A DNA stretch of 49,070 nucleotides from Solibacillus faecavium (GTDB lineage: Bacteria > Bacillota > Bacilli > Bacillales_A > Planococcaceae), in assembly GCF_014836905.1 (NCBI RefSeq), contig NZ_JACSPZ010000014.1:1174-50243 (forward strand). The letters are read 5' to 3'. Each line of letters opens with the position of its first letter. The first letter of the stretch is position 1. Under the pieces are notes generated by a model. The model was not told the origin of the DNA. It worked only from the letters and a program-made list of their open reading frames with translations, and searched no databases. Shown here piece by piece: positions 7,836-14,389 of the stretch. Position numbers and translations under genes: made by a program.

Positions 7836-8078
7836 TTAGCTAACAACGATGTCAAAGTTAGATGTAACGGTTTTTACAGTTTTAGCCCCTTTGACTTTAC
7901 CTGGTCCTACTAGGCTAATGCTGTTAAATACATTTAGGTTTACAAACAGTTCCATGGCAGATTCGACAGTGGCAGCTGTCAAATCTTCCTTTGGATCTGC
8001 CACACGGATAGATCGTGCTTGACCAAAGTAATCAGTAAACTCCATCACTAATACATTACGTGTAGTTGCCTTACTCAT
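7836..8078 (-). CDS. DUF2922 family protein
   Basis: This 80-residue protein has the DUF2922 pattern: an early strand NVLVMEFTDYFG, R-S-I-R-V-A-D-P-K-E-D-L, then a helix (AATVESAMELFVNLNVF) and a final strand pair. A longer frame would start at GTG within AAGGAGGTGATAAAA; the ATG at 8078, after that ribosome site, is correct. It is immediately downstream of the DUF1659 gene, as is usual in Bacillales. The biological role is not established. Confidence 0.85.
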   Translation of the reverse strand: MSKATTRNVLVMEFTDYFGQARSIRVADPKEDLTAATVESAMELFVNLNVFNSISLVGPGKVKGAKTVKTVTSNFDIVVS

Positions 8079-8110
8079 TTTTATCACCTCCTTCTCCTTC
8101 TATTAATAAT

Positions 8111-8329
8111 TTACGGTTCAATTACTTGTGAGAATTGTACAATTTCAACATCGTATAAGTCGTGCTTAATGAGAGAGCGAAAAGCTTCTCCTACTTGTTT
8201 AGCCTCGTCTGGAGTTAGATCTTTTCGTACATTGCTCAAAGTTACGCGTGTAATTTTGGGTTCGCCTGTTTTTTCATCAGCTTTACCAAGTACCAAAACA
8301 ATATTGGCTTTGTAGTTATTAAATATCAT
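8111..8329 (-). CDS. DUF1659 family protein
   Basis: This 72-residue protein contains the family hallmarks: a central R-x-T-L-S-N-V-R-K-D segment, a helix T-P-D-E-A-K-Q-V-G-E-A-F, and a terminal strand. AGGGAGGAGGTGATTCC precedes the ATG. It leads the operon DUF1659, DUF2922, zinc protein, YvrJ. Function unknown. Confidence 0.85.
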   Translation of the reverse strand: MIFNNYKANIVLVLGKADEKTGEPKITRVTLSNVRKDLTPDEAKQVGEAFRSLIKHDLYDVEIVQFSQVIEP

Positions 8330-8440
8330 GGAATCACCTCCTCCCTTATTTCGATTATATAATATATCTTACCTATAAGTTATTAATTTACTTAATTTCC
8401 TTATAATGTCATTTATAAAGAAATAAGTGTTAATTTTTTG

Positions 8441-8509
8441 TCATTCTAAAATACTCACAATAGTCGCGAAAAAATAGATAATGACAGCAATCATACTCAT
8501 TTCAAACAT
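8441..8509 (-). CDS. 22-residue hydrophobic peptide
   Basis: MFEMSMIAVIIYFFATIVSILE is too short for ordinary calling, but AGGAGGTGA lies seven bases before the ATG. It is a single membrane helix with an acidic end. It could be a membrane-acting peptide, a leader, or a chance ORF. It is one of several tiny hydrophobic ORFs between 8.4 and 9.4 kb. Confidence 0.45.
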   Translation of the reverse strand: MFEMSMIAVIIYFFATIVSILE

Positions 8510-8661
8510 AATTAAGTCACCTCCTAATTTGATATTAAATTAAGTATAATACAGGAATTTTGGAGTGTTTTAATGACATTTATTATTTAAGAGAGTAAGG
8601 TAAATCCTCAATTAAATGATTTACTTTCCGTTAATTTTAAAATATACATATAAGTTAATTA

Positions 8662-8690
8662 TTTACATAACAAATAAATTATGGTATTAT
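8662..8690 (+). promoter_or_regulatory. Sigma-A-type promoter
   Basis: TTTACA at 8662-8667 and TATTAT at 8685-8690 are separated by exactly 17 bases. It is the best rightward promoter before the 30-residue peptide at 8838. The transcript would begin with a roughly 140-base leader. Confidence 0.5.
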
Positions 8691-8837
8691 TAGAAAATTC
8701 CCCTTAATTTGAAAGGGTTTATATAGATAAGAACTTATAAAGGAGTGAGTAAGACATGCATCAGTAATAATGTAAAAATAAAATCACCCCCTTGATTAAA
8801 TAATGTATAAAAACATTAATAAACAGGAGGTGAAATT

Positions 8838-8930
8838 ATGAAAGTCTTTGCTTTAGGTGTTTTAGCAACAATCATAGGCGGATTTCTTTACGACTATCTA
8901 AAAGAAATTAAAGAAAAATACGTCAAATAA
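8838..8930 (+). CDS. 30-residue TM peptide, possible type I toxin-like
   Basis: The peptide has one hydrophobic helix (FALGVLATIIGGFLYDYL) followed by a charged tail (KEIKEKYVK), the layout of Fst/TxpA-type membrane toxins. AGGAGGTGAAATT precedes the ATG and a good promoter lies upstream. A terminator-like hairpin follows at 9104-9139, so the mRNA would have a 3' UTR of about 200 bases containing a tandem repeat. A convergent antisense RNA would be needed for a true type I system and has not been shown. Confidence 0.5.
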   Translation: MKVFALGVLATIIGGFLYDYLKEIKEKYVK

Positions 8931-8952
8931 AGCGGTAATACATATAATTAAA

Positions 8953-9007
8953 ATACATAAGTAATACATAAGTAATGCATAAGTAATACATAAGTAATAC
9001 ATAAGAG
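8953..9007 (+). repeat. Five tandem 11-bp repeats
   Basis: The unit ATACATAAGTA is repeated five times with one A-to-G change in the third copy and a changed end in the fifth (ATACATAAGAG). An 11-base period places each unit on the same face of DNA, which fits iterons or regulator arrays. It lies directly downstream of the 30-residue peptide gene. Confidence 0.8.
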
Positions 9008-9103
9008 ATGGCCATCTCAATAAAATGAGGATAACCTCAGAGAATAAAAGTTACCTTTCAAAATTCAAGGCAAGATAAGGGTTGTAAAGGTAACTAGTAA
9101 ACA

Positions 9104-9139
9104 AAGAAAAAACTCACCAATTCTAGTGAGTTTTTTCTT
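9104..9139 (+). terminator. Strong intrinsic terminator
   Basis: AAGAAAAAACTCAC and GTGAGTTTTTTCTT form a 14-bp perfect stem with an 8-base loop. A second, longer-range pairing, AGTTACCTTT near 9047 with AAAGGTAACT near 9084, lies just upstream. Confidence 0.8.
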
Positions 9140-9210
9140 GCTTTGCCACAGCGCGATGTTCTTCAACAAGGGGCTGCCGCAAGTGCTGTTACTCCATAAA
9201 TTATAATTAA

Positions 9211-9309
9211 CTACTGTTCTCGCTTAATAATAACAACCTTGTATGTCTTAATCAGATAACCTAGATACATAGCTAGCAAACTACCTACAAACGATTCCAA
9301 CAAATACAT
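9211..9309 (-). CDS. 32-residue TM peptide
   Basis: A minus-strand peptide with one TM helix (ESFVGSLLAMYLGYLI) and a basic tail (KTYKVVIIKREQ), convergent with the 30-residue peptide at 8838. The ribosome site GGTGGTG is mediocre. The convergent pair with a shared terminator between them is the geometry of type I toxin loci, but each ORF encodes a similar TM peptide rather than one toxin and one RNA. Confidence 0.4.
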   Translation of the reverse strand: MYLLESFVGSLLAMYLGYLIKTYKVVIIKREQ

Positions 9310-9327
9310 CACCACCACATCAGATTA

Positions 9328-9390
9328 TTAAATTAAGTATAAAACTAAAATAGCTTGTAACACTAGGAAAATCGTTAAAATACCTCTCAT
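9328..9390 (-). CDS. 20-residue hydrophobic peptide (doubtful)
   Basis: MRGILTIFLVLQAILVLYLI lies just upstream of the 32-residue peptide. No clear ribosome site precedes the ATG, so it may not be translated on its own. Confidence 0.25.
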   Translation of the reverse strand: MRGILTIFLVLQAILVLYLI

Positions 9391-9632
9391 TTATTAATGT
9401 TAATTTAATTGTAATCATACGAGCATAAATCTAGGGTTTACTAGGTTAAGTAATTCCAAATAATGCACAGTGGTGGTATATAGGGTTATTGCTGAATTTT
9501 GATATTAAAATGGGGAAAATCGTTGATATAGCAAGATTTCCGCTTATTTAGTTTGTTCACCATTTTTAGTAATATTATGTATATTTCACATCTTTATAAA
9601 TCGGCATTATTGAATTTACCCCAAATAAGCGA

Positions 9633-9790
9633 TTTGACAAAAATTCAGCTCTAAGTTTGCGTTGTGGTGGTGCAGGTTTCCACCACAACGCAAGCTTAGA
9701 GCTGCACAGGCATGTTAAAAACGCGAGCGGTAGCGAGGTTTACCTCGATGCCGTTAAGGGTTTTCAGCATGCCTGATGTTTTTTGTCAAA
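9633..9790 (+). ncRNA. Two-domain folded element, domain 1 (locus 1)
   Basis: The outer stem TTTGACAAAAA (9633-9643) pairs with TTTTTGTCAAA (9780-9790). Two arms lie inside. Arm A (9646-9704) is a near-perfect stem of about 25 bp around a GTGCAGG loop. Arm B (9707-9775) is closed by CAGGCATG/CATGCCTG and holds a GAGGTTTACCTC tip with TAGCGA at 9731. An inverted homologue lies at 26746-26904, where the arm A stem differs by a paired change (GCGTTG/CAACGC versus GCATTG/CAATGC). The fold could act as RNA or single-stranded DNA. Strand is given as the orientation shared with locus 3. Confidence 0.7.
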
Positions 9791-9854
9791 TCGCGTGTTA
9801 GGAGGAGCCACTTTATTAATCACTCTATATGAAGCCTAAATCTATACGGAGCGG

Positions 9855-9922
9855 GGGCATGACGTGATAGTAATGCGCCGGAACGGTTTTCTCGACGATC
9901 TGCCAGCAATCACGGAATGCCC
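9855..9922 (+). ncRNA. Two-domain folded element, domain 2 (locus 1, internally deleted)
   Basis: It keeps the outer stem GGGCAT(GA)CGTGAT / ATCACG(GA)ATGCCC but lacks 42 bases found in the full copies at 12801 and 26571. The join lies between the two GGTT loop sequences, so deletion probably occurred between these short direct repeats. About 64 bases separate it from domain 1. Confidence 0.7.
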
Positions 9923-10130
9923 ATTTTTTGAGGGGAATTAATTTTATGAAAGCATGGTGCGCGTGTGGAGGTAACATTGAAATTTATATTTTATGCATGG
10001 TTTTATTCATTTAAAGATTATGTGTAAATTTACTTCAAGCATTCAACACAACGCTTTTTGCTATAACTGACTTTTATTAAAAGTGACAAAAAATTAGTAT
10101 TGATAATATTCAAAAAAATCCACGGAACGT

Positions 10131-10177
10131 TGAAGTGACCCCCTAAAAATTAGCCTGTTCATCTTGAGAGCAGGCTA
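10131..10177. other. IS3-type terminal sequence relic and hairpin
   Basis: TGAAGTGACCCCCTAAAA at 10131-10148 looks like an IS3/IS150-family end. It is followed by a TAGCCTG...CAGGCTA hairpin. No transposase ORF is attached. The rest of 9923-10365 has no supported gene; a 22-codon ORF at 9946 with GAGGGG upstream is the only candidate. Confidence 0.35.
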
Positions 10178-10365
10178 TCGCTTTCATAAATACGATGTAC
10201 CAACTCTTTTAAGTTACCTGGTTGTTATTGCAACTTTTGAATGGAATTTTTTGTAGCAAAAGAAAAAGGTTTAAAATCAAGGGGATTTCAACGTATTTAA
10301 AACGTTTAGGAGAGCTGAATTATCTGATAGTCAAACGTATTTTGTGTATACAACTAATTGATTTG

Positions 10366-10551
10366 TTAAAGGAAACCCGTCACACCTAGAAAAACATAAA
10401 TACTTATGAAACTTAAAAAAATCCAAATAACACCTAATATTTTTTCGTTTTTCACACTTTTTTTTGTAATTACTTTTTCAAAAATTTTAACTAAATTTAG
10501 ATAGCATAGAACAACAAATAAAATTGTAGAAAGAAAAAAAATATCTCCCAT
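10366..10551 (-). CDS. Small two-TM membrane protein, immunity-like position
   Basis: 61 residues with TM segments near 3-22 and 40-60 separated by a basic loop (KVITKKSVKNEK). GGGAGGT lies about nine bases before the ATG. It follows the secreted-protein gene on the same strand, with a perfect 12-bp inverted repeat between them. By position it could protect against that secreted protein, as small membrane immunity proteins do. That is inference only; no family is recognised. Confidence 0.55.
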   Translation of the reverse strand: MGDIFFLSTILFVVLCYLNLVKIFEKVITKKSVKNEKILGVIWIFLSFISIYVFLGVTGFL

Positions 10552-10631
10552 AGATACCTACCTCCCAAAATATTAGTTCTTAAAATCGCTTAGAATAAAT
10601 TCTAATAACGAAAAATAGCTTTATATGGAGC

Positions 10632-10712
10632 AATGGGCATGATAACGTCGTTTTGCTAGGCCATCCTAATCCTAATATAGCTGGCCTTTTGGTTCAAAAA
10701 ATCATGCCCATT
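10632..10712 (-). ncRNA. Folded inverted repeat between secreted protein and two-TM gene
   Basis: AATGGGCATGAT (10632-10643) and ATCATGCCCATT (10701-10712) pair perfectly over 12 bp. Inside, AGGCCA/TGGCCT forms a smaller hairpin. The GGGCATGA start recalls domain 2 of the folded element. It may act as a processing or partial termination site separating the two genes. Confidence 0.55.
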
Positions 10713-10725
10713 CCTCAATATTATT

Positions 10726-11547
10726 TTAATAATTGAATTCTTCAGCGTAAGGTAAAATCTCTGTACGATAGTGTTGTGTAATCCCAACTCCCAAACCGCC
10801 AACTCCAAATGATAGACCTACTGAACCGGCAACTGTTCTATGACCGTATTCAAATTGGACATTTGCCTTTCTACCCTTTCCAGTGTTTGCATTAGGAATG
10901 TAGAAGTATTGACTTACATATCCACCGTTTACCTGATTAGGCTTAAGTGATAATTTTAAATCGTGTGTACTTGCTACCCCGTTGTTAATATTATAATTAC
11001 CAGGAGCAGGAACATTATATTGATCAGTATAACTTAGCAATTTATCATTGCTTTTATCAAAAATCGCTGTATAAGATGAGAAACCACTTATATTTCCATT
11101 AGATGTTTTATAAAAAATCCCAATTCCGGTAGGTAGTCCAATTGCTATTTTATCAGAAAGATTCCATACTGGAGTTTTTAACCATCGGAAAGTTGACATA
11201 GCCATAAACTTCGTATAACCTGAAACATCACTATCATTAAACTTATAGACATTCCCCCATAAGTTTAGATCAGATTTGGTTAAAGCAAGTGGTTGAATTT
11301 CAGCATCATTAGGTTCTTCTACATTATAATATTCGTCAAAATCTAAGACTATTTCAGCTTGCCCTTCCACTAGGGCTTTTAAGTCCATTAAAGGCATAGC
11401 TTCAATTTTTTTTTCATTAAAATTCAGATTATTATACAAATAGTCTAATTCTTCCTCTGATAATTGATCAACTTGTGCAGCTTCTGTAACCGAATTAAAA
11501 ATAAACGCTGATATAACAATCGTAATACCTATTAAAAATTTCTTCAA
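10726..11547 (-). CDS. Secreted protein of unknown family controlled by Rgg locus A
   Basis: About 273 residues. The signal peptide LKKFLIGITIVISAFIF...EAA is followed by an acidic region with LSEEELDYLYNNL, then a Gly/aromatic beta-rich C-terminal domain (near 95-273) ending in GLSFGVGGLGVGITQHYR. The start is TTG at 11547 with GAGAGGAAG six bases upstream; the longer ATG frame from 11613 runs through the short-peptide gene. The beta-rich, glycine-patch C-terminus suggests a secreted effector, possibly membrane-active, but I recognise no family. It is transcribed with the short hydrophobic peptide and lies opposite an Rgg-type regulator. Confidence 0.7.
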   Translation of the reverse strand: MKKFLIGITIVISAFIFNSVTEAAQVDQLSEEELDYLYNNLNFNEKKIEAMPLMDLKALVEGQAEIVLDFDEYYNVEEPNDAEIQPLALTKSDLNLWGNVYKFNDSDVSGYTKFMAMSTFRWLKTPVWNLSDKIAIGLPTGIGIFYKTSNGNISGFSSYTAIFDKSNDKLLSYTDQYNVPAPGNYNINNGVASTHDLKLSLKPNQVNGGYVSQYFYIPNANTGKGRKANVQFEYGHRTVAGSVGLSFGVGGLGVGITQHYRTEILPYAEEFNY

Positions 11548-11599
11548 CTGTATCTTCCTCTCTTTTATAAATATTGATATAACAATGTGCAATAATAAA

Positions 11600-11659
11600 T
11601 TACTTACTTCCAATTAAATCAAATACTAGTGTAGTAATATCAAGTAATAAAATTTCCAT
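11600..11659 (-). CDS. Short hydrophobic peptide (SHP-like pheromone precursor), locus A
   Basis: The 19-residue ORF MEILLLDITTLVFDLIGSK has AAGGGATG before its ATG. It is divergent from the Rgg-type gene starting 89 bases away. Streptococcal SHP precursors are 20-30 residue peptides beside and usually opposite rgg, with an aliphatic C-terminal half containing an acidic residue; this ORF fits in size, position and composition. No cleavage site is proven. Confidence 0.55.
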   Translation of the reverse strand: MEILLLDITTLVFDLIGSK

Positions 11660-11702
11660 TTTTTCACATCCCTTCAAAAAAATTATACGACAAAATTATC
11701 CA

Positions 11703-11720
11703 TTTACGTTATAATGTAAA
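11703..11720. promoter_or_regulatory. Near-perfect palindrome in the divergent promoter region (candidate Rgg site)
   Basis: TTTACGTTATAATGTAAA is an 18-bp palindrome with a single mismatch. It contains a TATAAT at 11710-11715 that can serve as the -10 of the regulator gene, so binding there would control it directly. Confidence 0.5.
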
Positions 11721-11747
11721 CAATAGTTAACATTAGGCGGTGTGAAA

Positions 11748-12623
11748 ATGCAAATTGGTGTTATCATCAAAAAACTACGAATAGATAAAAAAATCCAATC
11801 CAATACTTTATATCAAAATCTATTATCTCGTCCGGCCATTGCGAAATTTGAAAGTGGAGAAAGCGATACGACAGTTGTGAAGTTTATGATTATCCTCGAT
11901 AGATTGAACATTTCATTAGAAGAATTCGAAGTTGCATATAGGATGAATAGTACTAAGAATATTATGGAAATTTATTCGCCAGGGGCATACAAAAAGGCAT
12001 TTTATGCTAGAGATGTTCCGGAGCTTTATTATTTGTCGAGAATGTCGATGCAGAAGTATGAAAAAACAAAACTTGTAAAATATCAACATAATAGTGCTGT
12101 AATCAATTTACTAATTAGCGTTATTGAAAATACATCAGACATTATGGAAGACCGTGAATTATTACAAAACTATTTATCGAAATGCGAGTATTGGAGCTAT
12201 TATGAAATTACACTTTTCACCAATACTTTGAGCTTTTATTCGAATGAGTTTATTGACGTTACTTATAAACATGTTAAACGAGTCTTAATCTCTTATCAGG
12301 GATTAGTACGATATAAAAATGAATTAGCACTTTTATTGTTTAATATTCTTCAGTTAAAAATAACAACTAATCAATTTACGTCCCTTAATTACTACTTAAA
12401 TGAACTCATAGTGTTAAAGGATGAATGTATAGATAATATGTATGTTCAAACAATAATTTGTTTCTTCACATTATTAATGGAAGTAATCAAAGGAAATAAA
12501 AATAATATAGCAGAACTCTATAAAATAATTGACATTTTTGAATATCTAGAAATGCAATTTAAAGCCGATCAATGCCGAAAGTTGCTTACTCATGTGATAA
12601 ATCATTCAAGCATTAAAACTTGA
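11748..12623 (+). CDS. Rgg/GadR/MutR-family transcriptional regulator, locus A
   Basis: A DNA-binding regulator likely to sense a re-imported peptide. The N-terminal XRE-type HTH covers about residues 1-55 and includes SRPAIAKFESGES as recognition region. The remainder is an all-helical repeat domain with the Rgg_C signature W-S-Y-Y-E-I-T-L-F-T-N near residue 147. The start is ATG 11748; a GTG two codons earlier overlaps AGGCGGTG. The gene is opposite the short hydrophobic peptide and secreted protein, the classic Rgg-SHP arrangement. A paralogue with the same signature lies at 29368. About 291 residues, normal for the family. Confidence 0.8.
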   Translation: MQIGVIIKKLRIDKKIQSNTLYQNLLSRPAIAKFESGESDTTVVKFMIILDRLNISLEEFEVAYRMNSTKNIMEIYSPGAYKKAFYARDVPELYYLSRMSMQKYEKTKLVKYQHNSAVINLLISVIENTSDIMEDRELLQNYLSKCEYWSYYEITLFTNTLSFYSNEFIDVTYKHVKRVLISYQGLVRYKNELALLLFNILQLKITTNQFTSLNYYLNELIVLKDECIDNMYVQTIICFFTLLMEVIKGNKNNIAELYKIIDIFEYLEMQFKADQCRKLLTHVINHSSIKT

Positions 12624-12800
12624 TATAGCCCAAATGAGTTTATTGCATTGAGACCAATTCGCCACTTAATTGGCAAGGTTTTTAAAGAAGCTGGCGCGTA
12701 AAACCAGCGAAATAGGTGTTTCCAGTTGTTTTTCTTGTGTCCTTCAGTATCATATTAACAAAAAAAGGAACAACTTTATTTGGACAATTTTTTGTGTTTA
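12624..12800. other. Gene-free stretch after Rgg A
   Basis: Only a CCAATT...AATTGG hairpin (12650-12670) and a CTGG...CCAG repeat are visible. TTGGACAATTTTTTGTG at 12780-12796 could be the collapsed outer stem of a folded-element domain 1 that has lost its arms. Confidence 0.35.
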
Positions 12801-12910
12801 GGGCATGACGTGATAGTAATGCGCCGGAACGGTTGTCTCCGGCGAGTTACGGTGCTGGTCAGTTCGTCGAGTGGTTTTCTCGACGATCTGCCAGCAATCA
12901 CGGGATGCCC
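12801..12910 (+). ncRNA. Two-domain folded element, domain 2 (locus 2, complete)
   Basis: A 110-bp three-way junction. The outer stem is GGGCAT(GA)CGTGAT / ATCACG(GG)ATGCCC. Hairpin 1 is CGCCGGA, loop ACGGTTGTC, TCCGGCG. Hairpin 2 is TGCTGG, internal loop, TCGTCGAG, loop TGGTTTT, CTCGACGA, CCAGCA. It is nearly identical to the minus-strand copy at 26571-26680. The sequence after it (TTTTGCACAGTATAT) is also shared with that copy, so the conserved unit extends past the fold. Confidence 0.75.
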
Positions 12911-13002
12911 TTTATTTTGCACAGTATATTCTTAGTATGAACATGCTCGTATGATGAAATTTATTTCATCATGGCGGGCTATTTGAGATGGAAGAGCAAA
13001 CG

Positions 13003-13207
13003 ACAAAAACCAGCTGGCAATTCAGCACGAACAAGCGGAGCGATTCGTGCTGAATTGGTCCCCCTTCCTCCCCTAAGAGCGCCTCCAAGTTTAATCCTGT
13101 CCTTGCTGACGGGGGATGGAGGGGTTTGCCGGGAGGTTTGGAGGGCGGCAGGGGAGGAAGGGGGACGGTTTTCAGCGATTCTCAGCTGAAAACAGGCTGG
13201 TTTTTGT
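13003..13207 (+). ncRNA. Two-domain folded element, divergent GC-rich domain 1 (locus 3)
   Basis: The outer stem ACAAAAACCAGC pairs with GCTGGTTTTTGT. Three arms lie inside: a 14-bp stem CAATTCAGCACGAA/TTCGTGCTGAATTG; a 16-bp purine/pyrimidine stem (13059-13074 with 13150-13165) extended by CCTCCAA/TTGGAGG; and a 9-bp stem GTTTTCAGC/GCTGAAAAC. GACAAAAA and TTTTTGT are shared with domain 1 at locus 1 and 4, but the arms are unrelated in sequence. It is much more GC-rich than its surroundings. Open reading frames across it run through palindromes and are not credible. Confidence 0.65.
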
Positions 13208-13274
13208 GGTTTGCGGACTTTGTTGGCCGACTTGATGATAAGGGAAATGTTTATTGAGAGGGAAGATTTAGCGA

Positions 13275-13379
13275 GCCATGACGTAATAATGAGGTGCCGG
13301 AACGGTTGTCTCCGGCACTTCATGGTTTTTTCTTGGTGCCGGTGGTTTTCCGGCACGGAGAAAAAAATTACGGGATGGC
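13275..13379 (+). ncRNA. Two-domain folded element, divergent domain 2 (locus 3)
   Basis: Same architecture as the copy at 12801 with different stems. Outer stem: GCCAT(GA)CGTAAT / ATTACG(GG)ATGGC. Hairpin 1: GTGCCGGA, loop ACGGTTGTC, TCCGGCAC. Hairpin 2: TTTTTTCT + GTGCCGG, loop TGGTTTT, CCGGCAC + AGAAAAAA. Loops ACGGTTGTC and TGGTTTT and bulges GA and GG are unchanged while paired bases changed together. Spacing from domain 1 is 67 bases, close to the 64-65 bases at loci 1 and 4. Confidence 0.75.
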
Positions 13380-13552
13380 GAGCGTGGGGGAAATATTTTT
13401 TGTGGTTATCTAATATTTATTTAATATTGTTTATTTAATATTTAAGAAAATGTGTAAATATCAACGTTTAATGGGATATGCAAGGTGTTCTTCAATCTGT
13501 CGAAAGCATTATATGAACTTAAAAAGAAATATTTAATCTGGTACAACACAGA

Positions 13553-13604
13553 ATTTAAACGCACAAATGCTGTTAAATCAACATTTGTGCGTTTAAATTA
13601 AAAG
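13553..13604. terminator. Long AT-rich stem-loop
   Basis: AATTTAAACGCACAAATG and CATTTGTGCGTTTAAATT form an 18-bp perfect stem with a 12-base loop. It may terminate transcription from either side. From 13380 to 13550 only short TTTAATATT repeats are seen. Confidence 0.55.
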
Positions 13605-13626
13605 TCCATTATGTAATATAAATTTA

Positions 13627-13664
13627 TAGCGCTTGACCGGTATAGTATACCGAGTCAAGCGCTA
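13627..13664. promoter_or_regulatory. 38-bp near-perfect palindrome
   Basis: TAGCGCTTGAC and GTCAAGCGCTA enclose GGTATAG/TATACC. TAGCGCTTG recurs at 13831, upstream of the peptide gene that ends at 13687, so the two may be sites for one regulator. It may also act as that gene's terminator. Confidence 0.55.
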
Positions 13665-13686
13665 CCAATATTTTGTTCGGTTTTGT

Positions 13687-13797
13687 TTAGCTAATGATGA
13701 ATAATGACGTTACAATGACTACAACTTCCCAATAGAAATAAGGGACAGTTTGAAAGGTAATAAGTAACTTTATTAGTTGCATGTATATTTTATTCAA
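13687..13797 (-). CDS. Small TM peptide
   Basis: About 36 residues with a C-terminal hydrophobic helix (WEVVVIVTSLFIIS). AAGGAGGCG lies eight bases before a TTG at 13797; an ATG two codons earlier is too close to the ribosome site. TATAAT at 13848-13853 (minus-strand sense) and a GTGAAACC direct repeat lie upstream. Unrecognised. Confidence 0.4.
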   Translation of the reverse strand: MNKIYMQLIKLLITFQTVPYFYWEVVVIVTSLFIIS

Positions 13798-13934
13798 CGT
13801 CATCGCCTCCTTTTCTTTAAAGAAAAAGGTAGCGCTTGTTTCTATTTATATTATACACGGTTTCACTTAAAAGGTTTCACCATGTCGGTCGGTTAAATGT
13901 ACTATTTTGTGGGGGAATATGAATTATCGGCTTC

Positions 13935-14276
13935 TTACGCTTCATACAAATGAATTTTCATGATGTGTGGGATATAAATTCTTTTATCCCCTTGAGGTGA
14001 TAGGGTTGTGATAAATGCTGCGTTCACGGGCAGTTTTTTTATTGTTCCTTCGATTGTGAAGGATTCACCGCTGTTCCAGTAATGGATGAGGACAACACTA
14101 TGCGTTTGTACGGCTGTTTGTATTTGATGAGCGAGTTCTTCATAGTCAAATTCATCGAGTTGTGGCTCAAGTACAAAATTATCTTCATCGTACCATTCAC
14201 GTATTAGTTTTACATGCTCGGGCATCATCATTGCTGTCCATTTAATTGTGCCACGATCCCGGTTTTTATTATCCAT
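13935..14276 (-). CDS. YolD-like family protein
   Basis: This 113-residue protein has the YolD-like signature: RDRGTIKWTAMMMPEHV near the N-terminus and a following small beta domain (GTIKKLPVNAAFITT). In Bacillus, yolD-like genes accompany UmuC-type translesion polymerases (UvrX/YqjW) and are SOS-induced. No polymerase gene is adjacent here, so this is an orphan partner. AGAGGTGACTAA precedes the ATG, and a LexA-type box lies 20 bases upstream. Confidence 0.85.
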   Translation of the reverse strand: MDNKNRDRGTIKWTAMMMPEHVKLIREWYDEDNFVLEPQLDEFDYEELAHQIQTAVQTHSVVLIHYWNSGESFTIEGTIKKLPVNAAFITTLSPQGDKRIYIPHIMKIHLYEA

Positions 14277-14296
14277 TTAGTCACCTCTAAAATACG

Positions 14297-14308
14297 GAAC
14301 GTTTGTTC
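14297..14308 (-). promoter_or_regulatory. LexA/DinR box for the YolD-like gene
   Basis: GAACAAACGTTC on the minus strand matches the Gram-positive SOS box GAAC-N4-GTTC. It directly follows a TAAGAT -10 with TTTACT 17 bases further upstream, a position where LexA would block transcription. Confidence 0.7.
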
Positions 14309-14344
14309 TTATCTTAGCAGAATGATGAAATAAAGTAAAACAGG

Positions 14345-14389
14345 AAAAAATCGCTAAACCCTTTTCACCAAAGGATTTAGCGATTTTTT
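14345..14389 (-). terminator. Terminator of the coiled-coil gene
   Basis: AAAAAATCGCTAAA and TTTAGCGATTTTTT form a 14-bp perfect stem. It overlaps the stop codon of the gene ending at 14388 and may also serve the YolD side. Confidence 0.8.

Noticed and set aside
9946-10014. 22-codon ORF following folded-element locus 1
   Set aside because: The ribosome site is modest and the product has no recognisable pattern; kept only as a remark.
12979-13356. Long minus- and plus-strand ORFs across 12.97-13.44 kb
   Set aside because: They run through the large inverted repeats of the folded element; the predicted proteins are low-complexity mirror products and lack ribosome sites.
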